This document shows, one piece after another, positions 8,189 to 16,133 of a stretch of 64,000 nt of DNA; the stretch's first letter is position 1; each line of letters starts with the position of its first letter. Source of the stretch: Halomonas cerina (GTDB lineage Bacteria; Pseudomonadota; Gammaproteobacteria; Pseudomonadales; Halomonadaceae); contig NZ_JACHXP010000010.1 in the NCBI RefSeq assembly GCF_014192215.1, positions 62,001 to 126,000 on the forward strand. Reading direction: 5' to 3'. The notes below the pieces were generated by a model. The model was not told the DNA's origin. It searched no databases and saw only the letters and a list, made by a program, of their open reading frames with translations. Made by a program: the position numbers and the translations under genes.

Positions 8189-9568
8189 CTATGCCACCGC
8201 TCTCCCTTCTCCTCTATCGTGAGTGAATGGTGTCAGGTGATAACGGTAGCCATCACCTCGCTGGATCACAGTGCAGTGGCGGTAGGAAATCCCCTGCACA
8301 ACGCCGTGCTCGGTCTGGATGTTGAAGCTGCCGGTCTGGCGGATCGCCACACGACCCACATGGGTGCCGGCCTTTTTGCCGTTGGGCACTACTGCCTTGA
8401 CCATATCGCCGGTCTGGAAGCCGTGCACCTGCTTCCGGCGCATCAGGGTGCCGCGTGGAAAGCCAAACTTATCCAGGCGAGTGCGCTGGTAGCTGCCCCG
8501 GCCCATGGCCCTGAGAGTCAGCGTCGGCACCTGCCAGCCGTGCAGGGCCTCGACCTGACCGACACAGGCGGCATCCAGCGCGTGCGTCTTGGGGATGCCG
8601 AGGCGCTGACGGTTGTACTTGGTCAGGCCGCCTGTCCCTACCGCGACAGGCAGCCCCTTGCGTTTGAGGTTTCGGTTCAGCGCCCAGCGAGTGGTATTGA
8701 CGGCACTGGCATCGCGCAGCGGCCTGTCGTGCTGCTGGATAACCCGCCGGTAGCGGGCGTCTGCCGATTGGCGATGCTGTCTCAGCCGCTTTTTTAGTCC
8801 TCTGGCGGTGGCAAAGAAGGCATCCAGCGTGTCGGCGCTCTTCTCCTGATTGCAGTCATGGCAGGCCAGCGTCAGATTGCCGATGCGATTTGACCCCCCG
8901 CGCCGGCGCGGCTCGATATGCTCGATCTCCAGCGGGGTGTTCCTGGCGCCGCAGTAGGCGCACTCGCGCCTCCACTTCTCCAGCAGGTACTCGCGGATCT
9001 CGTAGCCCAGCAGGGTGCCCTGCTGGTACTCGACGCCGGAAATCTCGGGATTGTCGAGCTTCTGGGTGTCGAAGCGCACCAGCTCCTGGCTGAGAGAGGT
9101 GATCGGTGCCAGGCGGCAGAGCCGATCCACCCAGGCAGAAAGGGTATCGACACGGTGCTGCAGGCTGGGCGCCAGCCAGCCGTCGCGGCGGGTGCGATTG
9201 TCGAAACGTGGCGCACGATGACGCAGGTTCTTGGTGCGACGGCGGCGGCGGAAGGCACGGCGCTGATCCAGCGCCTCACGGATCTGAAAGCCGCGATGCA
9301 CCAGCTCGAACAGACACAGCACATGACGCTTCCCGACCTCTCTCTCTTCGCTGTTTTCGCGCATCAGCGCCAGCCCGGTGATACGGCTGCCGGGGTCGAT
9401 GCCCAGCCTCAGCGGCTGCGTCTCGCCGTCCACTCGATCCTTGAGGCGAATGGTGAATGGATAGCGCTTGTGCACCACGGCCCGGCCTCGCGCCAGCATC
9501 AGCCGAGCCCGCTTTTCCGAGCACGGCATCAAGGGCCGCTTCTGTCTATCCAATACGAAAACCGCCAT
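8189..9568 (-). CDS. iscB: IscB RNA-guided nuclease (RuvC plus HNH)
   Basis: A 459-residue protein with the full IscB architecture: PLMP motif (residues 12-15), RuvC-I GIDPGS (D58), an arginine-rich bridge helix (about 103-128), RuvC-II with E162 in LSQELVRFD, and an HNH domain with paired cysteines (C203/C206 and C236/C239), H217, N231 and N240. RuvC-III is KTHALDAACVG (H329, D332), followed by a C-terminal RNA/TAM-interacting region. All nuclease residues are present, so the enzyme looks intact. AAGGAGG precedes the ATG. IscB is the ancestor-type relative of Cas9 and works with an omega-RNA encoded just upstream. It is not TnpB, which lacks the PLMP and HNH domains. Confidence 0.95.
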   Translation of the reverse strand: MAVFVLDRQKRPLMPCSEKRARLMLARGRAVVHKRYPFTIRLKDRVDGETQPLRLGIDPGSRITGLALMRENSEEREVGKRHVLCLFELVHRGFQIREALDQRRAFRRRRRTKNLRHRAPRFDNRTRRDGWLAPSLQHRVDTLSAWVDRLCRLAPITSLSQELVRFDTQKLDNPEISGVEYQQGTLLGYEIREYLLEKWRRECAYCGARNTPLEIEHIEPRRRGGSNRIGNLTLACHDCNQEKSADTLDAFFATARGLKKRLRQHRQSADARYRRVIQQHDRPLRDASAVNTTRWALNRNLKRKGLPVAVGTGGLTKYNRQRLGIPKTHALDAACVGQVEALHGWQVPTLTLRAMGRGSYQRTRLDKFGFPRGTLMRRKQVHGFQTGDMVKAVVPNGKKAGTHVGRVAIRQTGSFNIQTEHGVVQGISYRHCTVIQRGDGYRYHLTPFTHDRGEGRAVA

Positions 9569-9850
9569 AGCGATTTCCTCCTTGTCGTTGCCCTTACGGG
9601 CCTTGTGCCGTGGGCCTGTCGGCCCATCTCCCCTCGGGAATGTCCATGACCGGCTCCTGCGTTGCCGCAGCGATCAGAACCTTCGGCGCTTTACCTTTCG
9701 CCAGCATGATCCTGATCTTCCAGCGCCCACCGCTGAGGAAGCACGGTGGGGTGGGTCTTGACGACCTGTCACGAACGTAGCGGGTGGGTGTCCGCTTTCC
9801 CTGGTCAACCGAGCCTGCTTTCACAAGCTCCGCCCTTCAGGGCAGGGTAA
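9569..9850 (-). ncRNA. Candidate omega-RNA of the IscB element
   Basis: The 280-nt region directly upstream of iscB has no plausible gene but is rich in pairing on the minus strand. There is an element-end hairpin (9832-9843), CCCACCG/CGGTGGG (9726-9750), a nested stem GATCAG/CTGATC with inner GGCG/CGCC (9672-9717), GGGCC/GGCCC (9612-9625) and GCCC/GGGC (9590-9601). This is the expected place for an IscB guide scaffold. The guide would be taken from the flanking host sequence before 9851, that is the end of the kdpE-trkA gap. Exact 5' and 3' ends cannot be read. Confidence 0.7.
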
Positions 9851-9861
9851 TTGACGGTTCG

Positions 9862-9866
9862 CCTCC
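9862..9866 (-). promoter_or_regulatory. Orphaned Shine-Dalgarno of trkA (GGAGG)
   Basis: Reading the minus strand from the kdpE stop, GGAGGCGAACCGTC leads straight into the IscB element. Removing the element would place this GGAGG 9-10 nt before the trkA ATG, an ideal spacing. No gene now uses it: the next start codon, that of iscB, is about 290 nt away and has its own AAGGAGG. Confidence 0.65.
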
Positions 9867-9915
9867 GGGGGTCCGAGTGGTTCCTACATGGACAGGAAGG
9901 TCACGACATGGCGCG

Positions 9916-10617
9916 TCATGGCTCGGTCAACAGGCGGTAGCCGATACCGGCCTCCGTCTGCAGCAGGGTCGGTGATTGCGGGTCGTCACCCAGCTTGTGG
10001 CGTAGCTTGCTGATCACGATCCGCAGATAATGGGAATCGTGGGCATGGACGGGCCCCCAGATCTCGCGCAGCAACTGGGTCTGGGTTACCACCCGACCGG
10101 CCTGGCGCACGAGTCTCTCCAGCACGGCGTATTCCTTGGGAGTCAGATGAACGGGCATGTCATTCAACCGTACACGCCGAGCTTGGAGGTCGATGCATAG
10201 TCCCCCATGCCGGTAAGGCGGGATGGCTTCTGACGACGTGGCAAGGGATTGGCGCCTCAGCAGAGCACGGATGCGGGCCAACAGTTCGCGGATACCGAAT
10301 GGCTTGGTCACATAGTCATTAGCCCCATTGTCCAGGGCCTGGACCTTTTCATTCTCCTGCTCGCGCACGGAGACCACGATCACCGGCACATCGCTGTGCC
10401 GCCGCAGGACTTCCAGAACGGTCTGACCATCCATATCCGGCAGCCCAAGATCCAACAGTACCAAGTCGATACCGCCGGCCTGGATCATCGGTATGCTTTC
10501 TGCCCCGGCGGCTGCCTCGATCACCTCGAATCCCTGCGAACTTAGACTGATGCGCAGGAAGCGGCGGATCTGCGGTTCATCATCGATGACCAGGATCCTA
10601 GAGCGTTCAACCGGCAT
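9916..10617 (-). CDS. KdpE-like response regulator in the trk operon
   Basis: 233 residues: a receiver domain with acidic pocket IDDE and phospho-acceptor D56 in LLDLGLP, followed by an OmpR/PhoB winged-helix DNA-binding domain. The best start is the ATG at 10617, which has GAGGAGGT at ideal spacing; the longer upstream frame lacks such a signal and would run far back into the kinase gene. It overlaps the 3' end of the kinase gene by 11 bp, so translation is coupled. Its likely target is the pair of direct repeats before trkH. The closest well-known relative is KdpE, but no kdpFABC genes are present here. Confidence 0.9.
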   Translation of the reverse strand: MPVERSRILVIDDEPQIRRFLRISLSSQGFEVIEAAAGAESIPMIQAGGIDLVLLDLGLPDMDGQTVLEVLRRHSDVPVIVVSVREQENEKVQALDNGANDYVTKPFGIRELLARIRALLRRQSLATSSEAIPPYRHGGLCIDLQARRVRLNDMPVHLTPKEYAVLERLVRQAGRVVTQTQLLREIWGPVHAHDSHYLRIVISKLRHKLGDDPQSPTLLQTEAGIGYRLLTEP

Positions 10618-12619
10618 CAGGGACCTCCTCGGGCGCTGGCAGGGGGAGACGAATCTCGATGGTGGTACCATGACCATCCGAGCCAGGGCGGGCGGCGATG
10701 GTGCCACCGTGGGCCCCCACCATGCCGCGGCAGATCGCCAACCCCAGCCCGGTGCCATGGCGGCCACGGTCGCCCTCGCCGCCAGTGAAGAACATGTCGA
10801 ACACGGCGTCGCGTTGGGCCGGGGCAATCCCGGGGCCCTGGTCGCTGATGCGCAGGACCAGCCAGCCCTGCTCCGATAAGGTTTCACCCTGAATCCGGAT
10901 CCGACCATAGGGTGGCGAGAAGCGTGCCGCATTGTCGATGATGTTGACCAGGCCCTGCTCGATCAGCGCCGGATGCACATGCAGCAACGCTAGGTCATCG
11001 GGCCAGTCACACTCCACGGGCAGTCCTTCCAGTGACGGACCCAGACGTTTGAGTGCCGAGGCCACCAGATCCTCAAGGGAGACCCAGTCGCGCTCGACCC
11101 GGAGGCTGCCCTGCCCCAGGCGGGTCATGTCCAGCAGGTTCTGGATATATCGGTCGAGACGCTCGCTCTCGCTGAGAATGCTGTCGAGTAGCTCGTGTTT
11201 GTCCTGGTCGCCTAGCTGGGCATCGAGTTCCCGTAATGCGCTGGCTGAACCGATGATCGACGCCAGCGGGGTTCTCAGGTCATGAGACACCGAGGAGAGC
11301 AGGGCCGAGCGTAGCCGTTCGTTCTCCTCGGAAAGCCTGACGGCACTCAGGTCATCGACCAGGCGTGTTCGCTCCAAGGCCATGGCCAGTTGGCGGACCA
11401 GCGCATCGATCAAGGCCTCCTGGTCGGCGCTGGGAACGCTGTCACGAACCGACAGCTTGAGGCCCACGACCCCCAGCAGACGCCCCTGCTCACAGAGGAG
11501 GATGAAGCGCCAGGCCAACTCCGACAATTCCTCGCTGCCGAATCCGCATGTCCGTCCCCGCTGAGCACACTGCTGTGCGGCCTCTTCGGCGGCGGGATCC
11601 AGCACACTGCCGGCCGGGAGTGCCTGACGAATGCGCAGAGGGGCGCCCCTGGAATCAGCCTCCAGGATGACCACGGGTACCGAGAGCCAGCGCTCCAGCG
11701 TCGAGGCACCGATCTGGCGTACCTGATCTCGATCGGTGGCCACGGAGAGTGCCCGGGAGTATTCCAACAGGCGATGGGTATGCTCACGATTGGCACGCAG
11801 AGCCATCAGGCGCTGGCGACTACTGCCGGCCAGCTGGCCGACCACCAGGGCCACCAGCAGGAAGAAGGACACGGTGAGCAGCTGCTCCTGCTCGCCCATG
11901 GCCAACGAGAAGCGTGGCTGGGTGAAGAAGAAGTTGAAGGCCAAAAATCCCAGGACGGCACTGAGCATCGCCGCCCGGGTACCGGCCAGGGTGGCACTGG
12001 TCAGCACGGCGGCGAGAAACAGCAGGGAGAGGTTGGCCAGTTCCAGCCAGACGCTGAGTCCCCAGGCCATCCCCAAGGCCGCAAGGGTGGTCGCGATCGC
12101 AATCGCTGGCTCCTGCCAGCGCCAGGCCTGCCAACGCGGCCTGGGTCGCCAGCGCTCACGGGGGGCGCCGCCCGACATCACGATCAGATCGAAACTGCCT
12201 TCGTGCTGGGCCAACCGGTCGGGCAGCGAACGACGCCAGATCCGCCAGCCGGAGGGCCGTGAGCGGCCCACCATCAGGGTCTGTACCTGCTGAGATTCGG
12301 CGTAGTCGAGCAGCTCATCGGCCCAGCCCTGGCCCTGAAAGCATCGTGTCTCACCGCCCAGGCGGATGGCCAGGGCGAATGCCCGCTCGATACGCAAGCG
12401 ACGTCTGCTGTCTTCGCGTCGTGCCTCGACGTGGACCGCTCGCCATCGTATGCCGTCACGCTGAGACAACCGGTGCGCAGCACGCACCAGATCGCTGTCC
12501 TGCTGACCACCACTCAGGGCCACCAGCAGGGTCACGCGCGACGGTCCATTGGCCCCTGGCCTATGCTCGTATTGCGCTTTCCCGCTTTCCCGGCTGGCGA
12601 TTGATAATATATCGTCCAT
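10607..12619 (-). CDS. KdpD-like membrane sensor kinase lacking the N-terminal KdpD domain
   Basis: 670 residues against about 890 for KdpD. A Usp-like domain (about 28-150) starts almost at the N-terminus, so the approximately 220-residue KdpD domain with its Walker motifs is absent. Then come four closely spaced membrane helices (about 172-265), a GAF-like region (about 285-420), the H-box SSVSHDLRTPL with H446, and a HATPase domain with GPGIAP and GTGLGLAICRG. GAGGAG precedes the ATG. It sits 26 bp after trkH and overlaps the regulator gene, so it probably senses K+ or turgor for Trk expression in place of the Kdp pump. Confidence 0.9.
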   Translation of the reverse strand: MDDILSIASRESGKAQYEHRPGANGPSRVTLLVALSGGQQDSDLVRAAHRLSQRDGIRWRAVHVEARREDSRRRLRIERAFALAIRLGGETRCFQGQGWADELLDYAESQQVQTLMVGRSRPSGWRIWRRSLPDRLAQHEGSFDLIVMSGGAPRERWRPRPRWQAWRWQEPAIAIATTLAALGMAWGLSVWLELANLSLLFLAAVLTSATLAGTRAAMLSAVLGFLAFNFFFTQPRFSLAMGEQEQLLTVSFFLLVALVVGQLAGSSRQRLMALRANREHTHRLLEYSRALSVATDRDQVRQIGASTLERWLSVPVVILEADSRGAPLRIRQALPAGSVLDPAAEEAAQQCAQRGRTCGFGSEELSELAWRFILLCEQGRLLGVVGLKLSVRDSVPSADQEALIDALVRQLAMALERTRLVDDLSAVRLSEENERLRSALLSSVSHDLRTPLASIIGSASALRELDAQLGDQDKHELLDSILSESERLDRYIQNLLDMTRLGQGSLRVERDWVSLEDLVASALKRLGPSLEGLPVECDWPDDLALLHVHPALIEQGLVNIIDNAARFSPPYGRIRIQGETLSEQGWLVLRISDQGPGIAPAQRDAVFDMFFTGGEGDRGRHGTGLGLAICRGMVGAHGGTIAARPGSDGHGTTIEIRLPLPAPEEVPDAG

Positions 12620-12645
12620 CAGGCTCCTCGTCTCTCGTGCCTACA

Positions 12646-14136
12646 CTAGCGACGCCAGAACATAGGGGTCAGGAGCACCAGCACCGTCAGGATTTCCAGC
12701 CGTCCCATCAGCATACCGATGCACAGCAGCCACTTGGCGGCCTCCGGCAGGGTGACGAAGTTGCCCGACGGCCCGATGATGTCACCGAGTCCTGGCCCCA
12801 CGTTGGCCACGGCCGTGGCGGCGCCGGACAGGGCGGTGATGAAGTCCAGGCCCAACAGCGCCAGCCCCAGCGCGACTCCGGCAATGGTCAGGAAAAAGAA
12901 GAAGGAGAATGCCACCACCCCTCGGGTAATCTCGTCGGTCAAGGGCTGACCATTGTAGCGCGAGGCAAACACACCGCTGGAATGGATCAGGAAACGCAAC
13001 TGGCTAACCAGCAGCAGCATGGCGATCTGAAACCGGAAGATCTTCATGCCTCCCGCGGTAGAACCGCTGCAGCCCCCGACGAAGGTGAGGTAGAAGAAGG
13101 CCACCGTGGCCATGGGGCCCCAGAGCGTATAGTCATCCGAGGCATAGCCGGTAGTGGTGACTACGGAGATGACGTTGAACACCACATGAGTCAGGGCTTC
13201 GAAGGGCGGGGTTCCCAGCCACATGCGCCAGCCGGTCAGCAGCAGGCAAACGATCGTGAGCAGGGTGAGCAGGCCGTGCACCTGCTGGTCTCGCCACAGT
13301 GCCATCCTCGCGCCTCGCAACACCCGAATATAGAGTACGAAGGGAAGCGATCCGCAAAGCATGAACAGGCTGGCTAGCCACAATAGGTGCGGGGATTGCG
13401 CATAGGCGCCGAAGGAAGCATCGGAATTGGCGAAGCCACCCGTGGCCACCGACGTCATGGCGTGGACCACGGCATCCAGGGGTGCCATGCCGCCCAGCCA
13501 GTAGGACACCATCGCTAACACGGTGATGCTGCCATAGACACCGAGGGTGGCCTTGGCGATACCGCCAGTGCGTGGTAACACCTTTTCGGACCAGTCGGAA
13601 GATTCGGTATGAAACAGGCGCATACCACCGACCTTCAGGAAAGGGAGGATGGCGATGCCCATGACGATAATGCCGATGCCACCAAGCCACTGCATGATGC
13701 CTCGCCACAGCTTGAGGCCATCGGAAAGGTCACCGATGCCGACCAACACGGTCGAGCCGGTCGTGGTAATGGCCGATACCGACTCGAATACCGCATTGGT
13801 GAAGGAGAGTTGGGGGGCACCCAGGATCAGCGGCAGACTGGCGAATCCGCTGATGGTGACCCAGCTCAGGGTCGTTAACACGAACATCTGCCAGGGCTTG
13901 AGTTCCACGGGGACGTGAAAAGTGACGGTCCAGGTGAGGGCTACTGCCGAGAGCACGAGGAGGATCGACAGACCGAATGCCATGGCGTCGGGATCCTCCT
14001 CGATCAGCAGCACTCCCCAAGGCAGAACCATGAATAGCGCCAGGACCAGCCAGAGGACCGAGGCAGCCTTGAAGACCGGCGCCCAGAGTCGAGCACGCTC
14101 TATCACTTGCCGATGCAGGCGCAACGTCCTGGACAT
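12646..14136 (-). CDS. trkH: Trk K+ transporter membrane subunit TrkH/TrkI
   Basis: 496 residues with the four-repeat M1-P-M2 fold of the SKT superfamily. Selectivity-filter turns are visible in each repeat: TTTGST, SVATGGFA, VTTTGYAS and ANVGPGLG. The protein forms the K+ pathway in the inner membrane and depends on TrkA for activity. GGGGA precedes the ATG. It is the first gene of the operon trkH-kinase-regulator-(iscB)-trkA and is preceded by two direct repeats likely to bind the regulator. Confidence 0.95.
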   Translation of the reverse strand: MSRTLRLHRQVIERARLWAPVFKAASVLWLVLALFMVLPWGVLLIEEDPDAMAFGLSILLVLSAVALTWTVTFHVPVELKPWQMFVLTTLSWVTISGFASLPLILGAPQLSFTNAVFESVSAITTTGSTVLVGIGDLSDGLKLWRGIMQWLGGIGIIVMGIAILPFLKVGGMRLFHTESSDWSEKVLPRTGGIAKATLGVYGSITVLAMVSYWLGGMAPLDAVVHAMTSVATGGFANSDASFGAYAQSPHLLWLASLFMLCGSLPFVLYIRVLRGARMALWRDQQVHGLLTLLTIVCLLLTGWRMWLGTPPFEALTHVVFNVISVVTTTGYASDDYTLWGPMATVAFFYLTFVGGCSGSTAGGMKIFRFQIAMLLLVSQLRFLIHSSGVFASRYNGQPLTDEITRGVVAFSFFFFLTIAGVALGLALLGLDFITALSGAATAVANVGPGLGDIIGPSGNFVTLPEAAKWLLCIGMLMGRLEILTVLVLLTPMFWRR

Positions 14137-14180
14137 GCTATTTCCCCAGCCATGATATCCGGGAACTCATGAGATCATGG

Positions 14181-14277
14181 CGCGATATAAAAAATCCGTA
14201 AAAATTGTGGACCGCCGACCACGAAGGCGAGGAGAAGACGCTGCTTTAGCGCCACGATGTAAAGAATGCGTAAAAAT
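14181..14277 (-). promoter_or_regulatory. Pair of 25-bp direct repeats, likely KdpE-type operators of the trk operon
   Basis: Repeat A (14181-14205) and repeat B (14253-14277) match at 21 of 25 positions and start 72 bp apart. On the minus strand each reads as a T-run, an ACG step, then ATT and a second T-rich half, close to the T-rich KdpE box of enteric kdp promoters. Repeat A ends 45 bp before the trkH start. No good -35 hexamer is visible between them, which fits activator-dependent transcription. This region also separates trkH from the divergent 83-residue gene. Confidence 0.65.
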
Positions 14278-14397
14278 AGCCGACGTGGCCAACCAAGGTT
14301 CTTGCAAATCATGGCGCGCTGCCTGACCCTTTCACTACATGATATTTAGTGACCAGTCTCTACTGATTTTTTCTTCCCGCCGCCAGGGCCAGATCTC

Positions 14398-14649
14398 ATG
14401 TCTCAGGAAGATAACCCGCTCTCTTTTCATACCGTTTCCGCAGCCGCCCAGTCTGTAAGTCCCGAAGTACGACGTGCTCACGCCGTATCGGCTGCCATGG
14501 AGCTGATTGTCGCCAAACTCAAATCGCCCGGTGGGGGAGATATCGATGCAGAGCTCCAGAAACTAGATGAATATGCCAACAGGATTCAGGAGGCGTTGCG
14601 CCATGCCAGGCCAGCAGAGAGCCTGACAGAGGTTAAAGACGACACATGA
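14398..14649 (+). CDS. Small hypothetical protein, 83 residues
   Basis: I do not recognise this protein. It is hydrophilic and acidic, has no membrane segment, and contains two predicted amphipathic helices (about residues 21-42 and 48-67). It has lower GC than its neighbours. No strong ribosome site is seen before the ATG, although its position after a promoter-like AT-rich stretch is reasonable. It is divergent from trkH and shares the repeat-bearing upstream region. Confidence 0.55.
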   Translation: MSQEDNPLSFHTVSAAAQSVSPEVRRAHAVSAAMELIVAKLKSPGGGDIDAELQKLDEYANRIQEALRHARPAESLTEVKDDT

Positions 14650-14772
14650 CTCAACGGCGTTACCCACGGGTGATGTGATACCGGCGTGAGGCCTGCTGCT
14701 CAGTCCAACATGGTCGCCCGCCCCATTATCCGTCCAATTATTCATTGGCCCCGTTATATGATCGCCCTTGGC

Positions 14773-15840
14773 TCACCGACGCATATAGAGCGTTCGCTGC
14801 AGCAGCTTGTTGGACTTGAAAGGCAGGAAGAACAGCGACAGGAGATCATTTCTCTCGACAATCCACTTGATCGACAGCGGCGCCAGGACACTGATCAAAA
14901 AGGCAGTAAACGCCAGCCACATCCCATCGACCCTCTCCGCGGCCAGGCGCTCCAGCAGCGAATAGGTTCTGTCGCCGATATAATTATGGAAGATCAGTAT
15001 ATAAAGACTGGACTTTCCGAACATAACCAGAACTGACTGCATTCGTTTCAATCCTGCAATGAGCATCGAGATCTGCAAGATGAAATAGATGCCGCAAAAC
15101 GCGCCGACTATCGACAACAAGGGGCTGACAAATACCCTCCTATTCAGGTCGATATGAGCATCACTCCACAGGGCAATGACCAGAAAAACCAGCAGGGAAA
15201 GCCCAAGCAGTGAACGCCTGAACCTCAAGTTGACAACATGGGTTCTGAGAAGCTTTCCTGCGACAAAGAATACCGATGTCACCAGAACAATGTCCATGCT
15301 GAACGGCAGTCCTGGCAAGAAATATGAATGTTTTAACAAGGATATATCGACTTGCCAGAATGTATCGATGTTATAGGCACCCACCAAAAGCAGCAGTATC
15401 AAGCACAGCCATTGCGCTGACAATGGCAGCCTGTTGAAGTAAGCATAATGGAACATGAGATACGCGAAACAATACACAAGAAACAGGTGAGTAAGAAACC
15501 ACATGGGCTCCCACTGAATTGTATCGCCATTCCCATAGAGGATGCCGACAAGCTTCCCGGCCGGATCCCCGACATCTTTGAGCCATGTATAGGCTAGCAG
15601 AAGCAGTAGCACGGAAAAATAAGGCTTCAAGAGCGCTTCTGATTTTTTCCATAGGAAGACGCTCGGGCGGGACAAACACGTAAAGAACACGCCGGAAAGG
15701 AAGAAAAAAAGCGGCATCCGGAAGAGGGACATCGGCTCAATAACCCCCGGGAGGAAAACCGTCATTTCGCTATGAAACAATGCCACCAGCGTGATGGAGA
15801 TGCCCTTCGCGATGTCGATATGCTCTACACGATCATTCAT
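14773..15840 (-). CDS. Acyltransferase 3 family membrane protein
   Basis: 355 residues with about ten hydrophobic segments. The N-terminal HIDIAKGISITLVALFHSE matches the start of the acyltransferase-3 fold, where the His acts in acyl transfer to sugars or peptidoglycan-type acceptors at the inner membrane. The base composition is clearly AT-richer than nearly everything else in the window, and codon use differs, which points to recent transfer. It has no partner polysaccharide genes beside it, so the acceptor is unknown. Confidence 0.85.
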   Translation of the reverse strand: MNDRVEHIDIAKGISITLVALFHSEMTVFLPGVIEPMSLFRMPLFFFLSGVFFTCLSRPSVFLWKKSEALLKPYFSVLLLLLAYTWLKDVGDPAGKLVGILYGNGDTIQWEPMWFLTHLFLVYCFAYLMFHYAYFNRLPLSAQWLCLILLLLVGAYNIDTFWQVDISLLKHSYFLPGLPFSMDIVLVTSVFFVAGKLLRTHVVNLRFRRSLLGLSLLVFLVIALWSDAHIDLNRRVFVSPLLSIVGAFCGIYFILQISMLIAGLKRMQSVLVMFGKSSLYILIFHNYIGDRTYSLLERLAAERVDGMWLAFTAFLISVLAPLSIKWIVERNDLLSLFFLPFKSNKLLQRTLYMRR

Positions 15841-16133
15841 CCGTCTTCCTTGAAAGAGCTAATGGTTGGCCGGATGGCAGCACAGCTGTTCAGTGTTCAG
15901 TATCCACGGTACGCCTCCATCACGAGATACAATTATCAACATATAGCATTAAAAACTTAACTTTAGTTTCCAGTTGGCGCAATTGTGATTTTTCTCCCAT
16001 GGTCTATCGCAAGAAAGTGAGCCATGCCGCTCGACGGCGGCTTCTGGTGGACAGAGCACGTGTTGGTGACTTGATAAAAAAGCCTGTCGTCGCGCATGCT
16101 TGTGACTTTCGCCTTCTGCCTGGAGACGTCCCC
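15841..16133. other. AT-rich gap between the acyltransferase and dehydrogenase genes
   Basis: Leader regions of two divergent genes. The AT-rich character extends from the acyltransferase gene to about 15965 and then returns to the high-GC norm, so the edge of the transferred segment is probably here. No repeat, tRNA or integrase trace was seen. Confidence 0.5.

Larger units (their letters stand above)
8125..9851 (-). mobile_element. Non-autonomous IscB (OMEGA) element, IS200/IS605-like ends
   Basis: The interval contains only iscB, a structured leader and terminal hairpins, with no TnpA. One end has the subterminal hairpin GCCC-TTCA-GGGC at 9832-9843. The other has CCCCGC/GCGGGG at 8141-8161 and TCGCCC-TAA-GGGCGA at 8174-8188. 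Such subterminal hairpins without long inverted repeats or target duplication are usual for IS200/IS605-type elements, which a TnpA acting in trans would move. Boundaries are approximate: the left is between about 8125 and 8138, the right between about 9845 and 9853. It lies in the kdpE-trkA gap in the direction of the operon. Confidence 0.8.

Noticed and set aside
8189-9568. TnpB or Cas9 instead of IscB
   Set aside because: PLMP and HNH domains exclude TnpB; the length of 459 residues and lack of a recognition lobe exclude Cas9. No CRISPR array is near.
10618-10932. N-terminal extension of the KdpE-like regulator
   Set aside because: This part is antiparallel in frame to the end of the kinase gene and has no domain; GAGGAGGT before ATG 10617 marks the true start.
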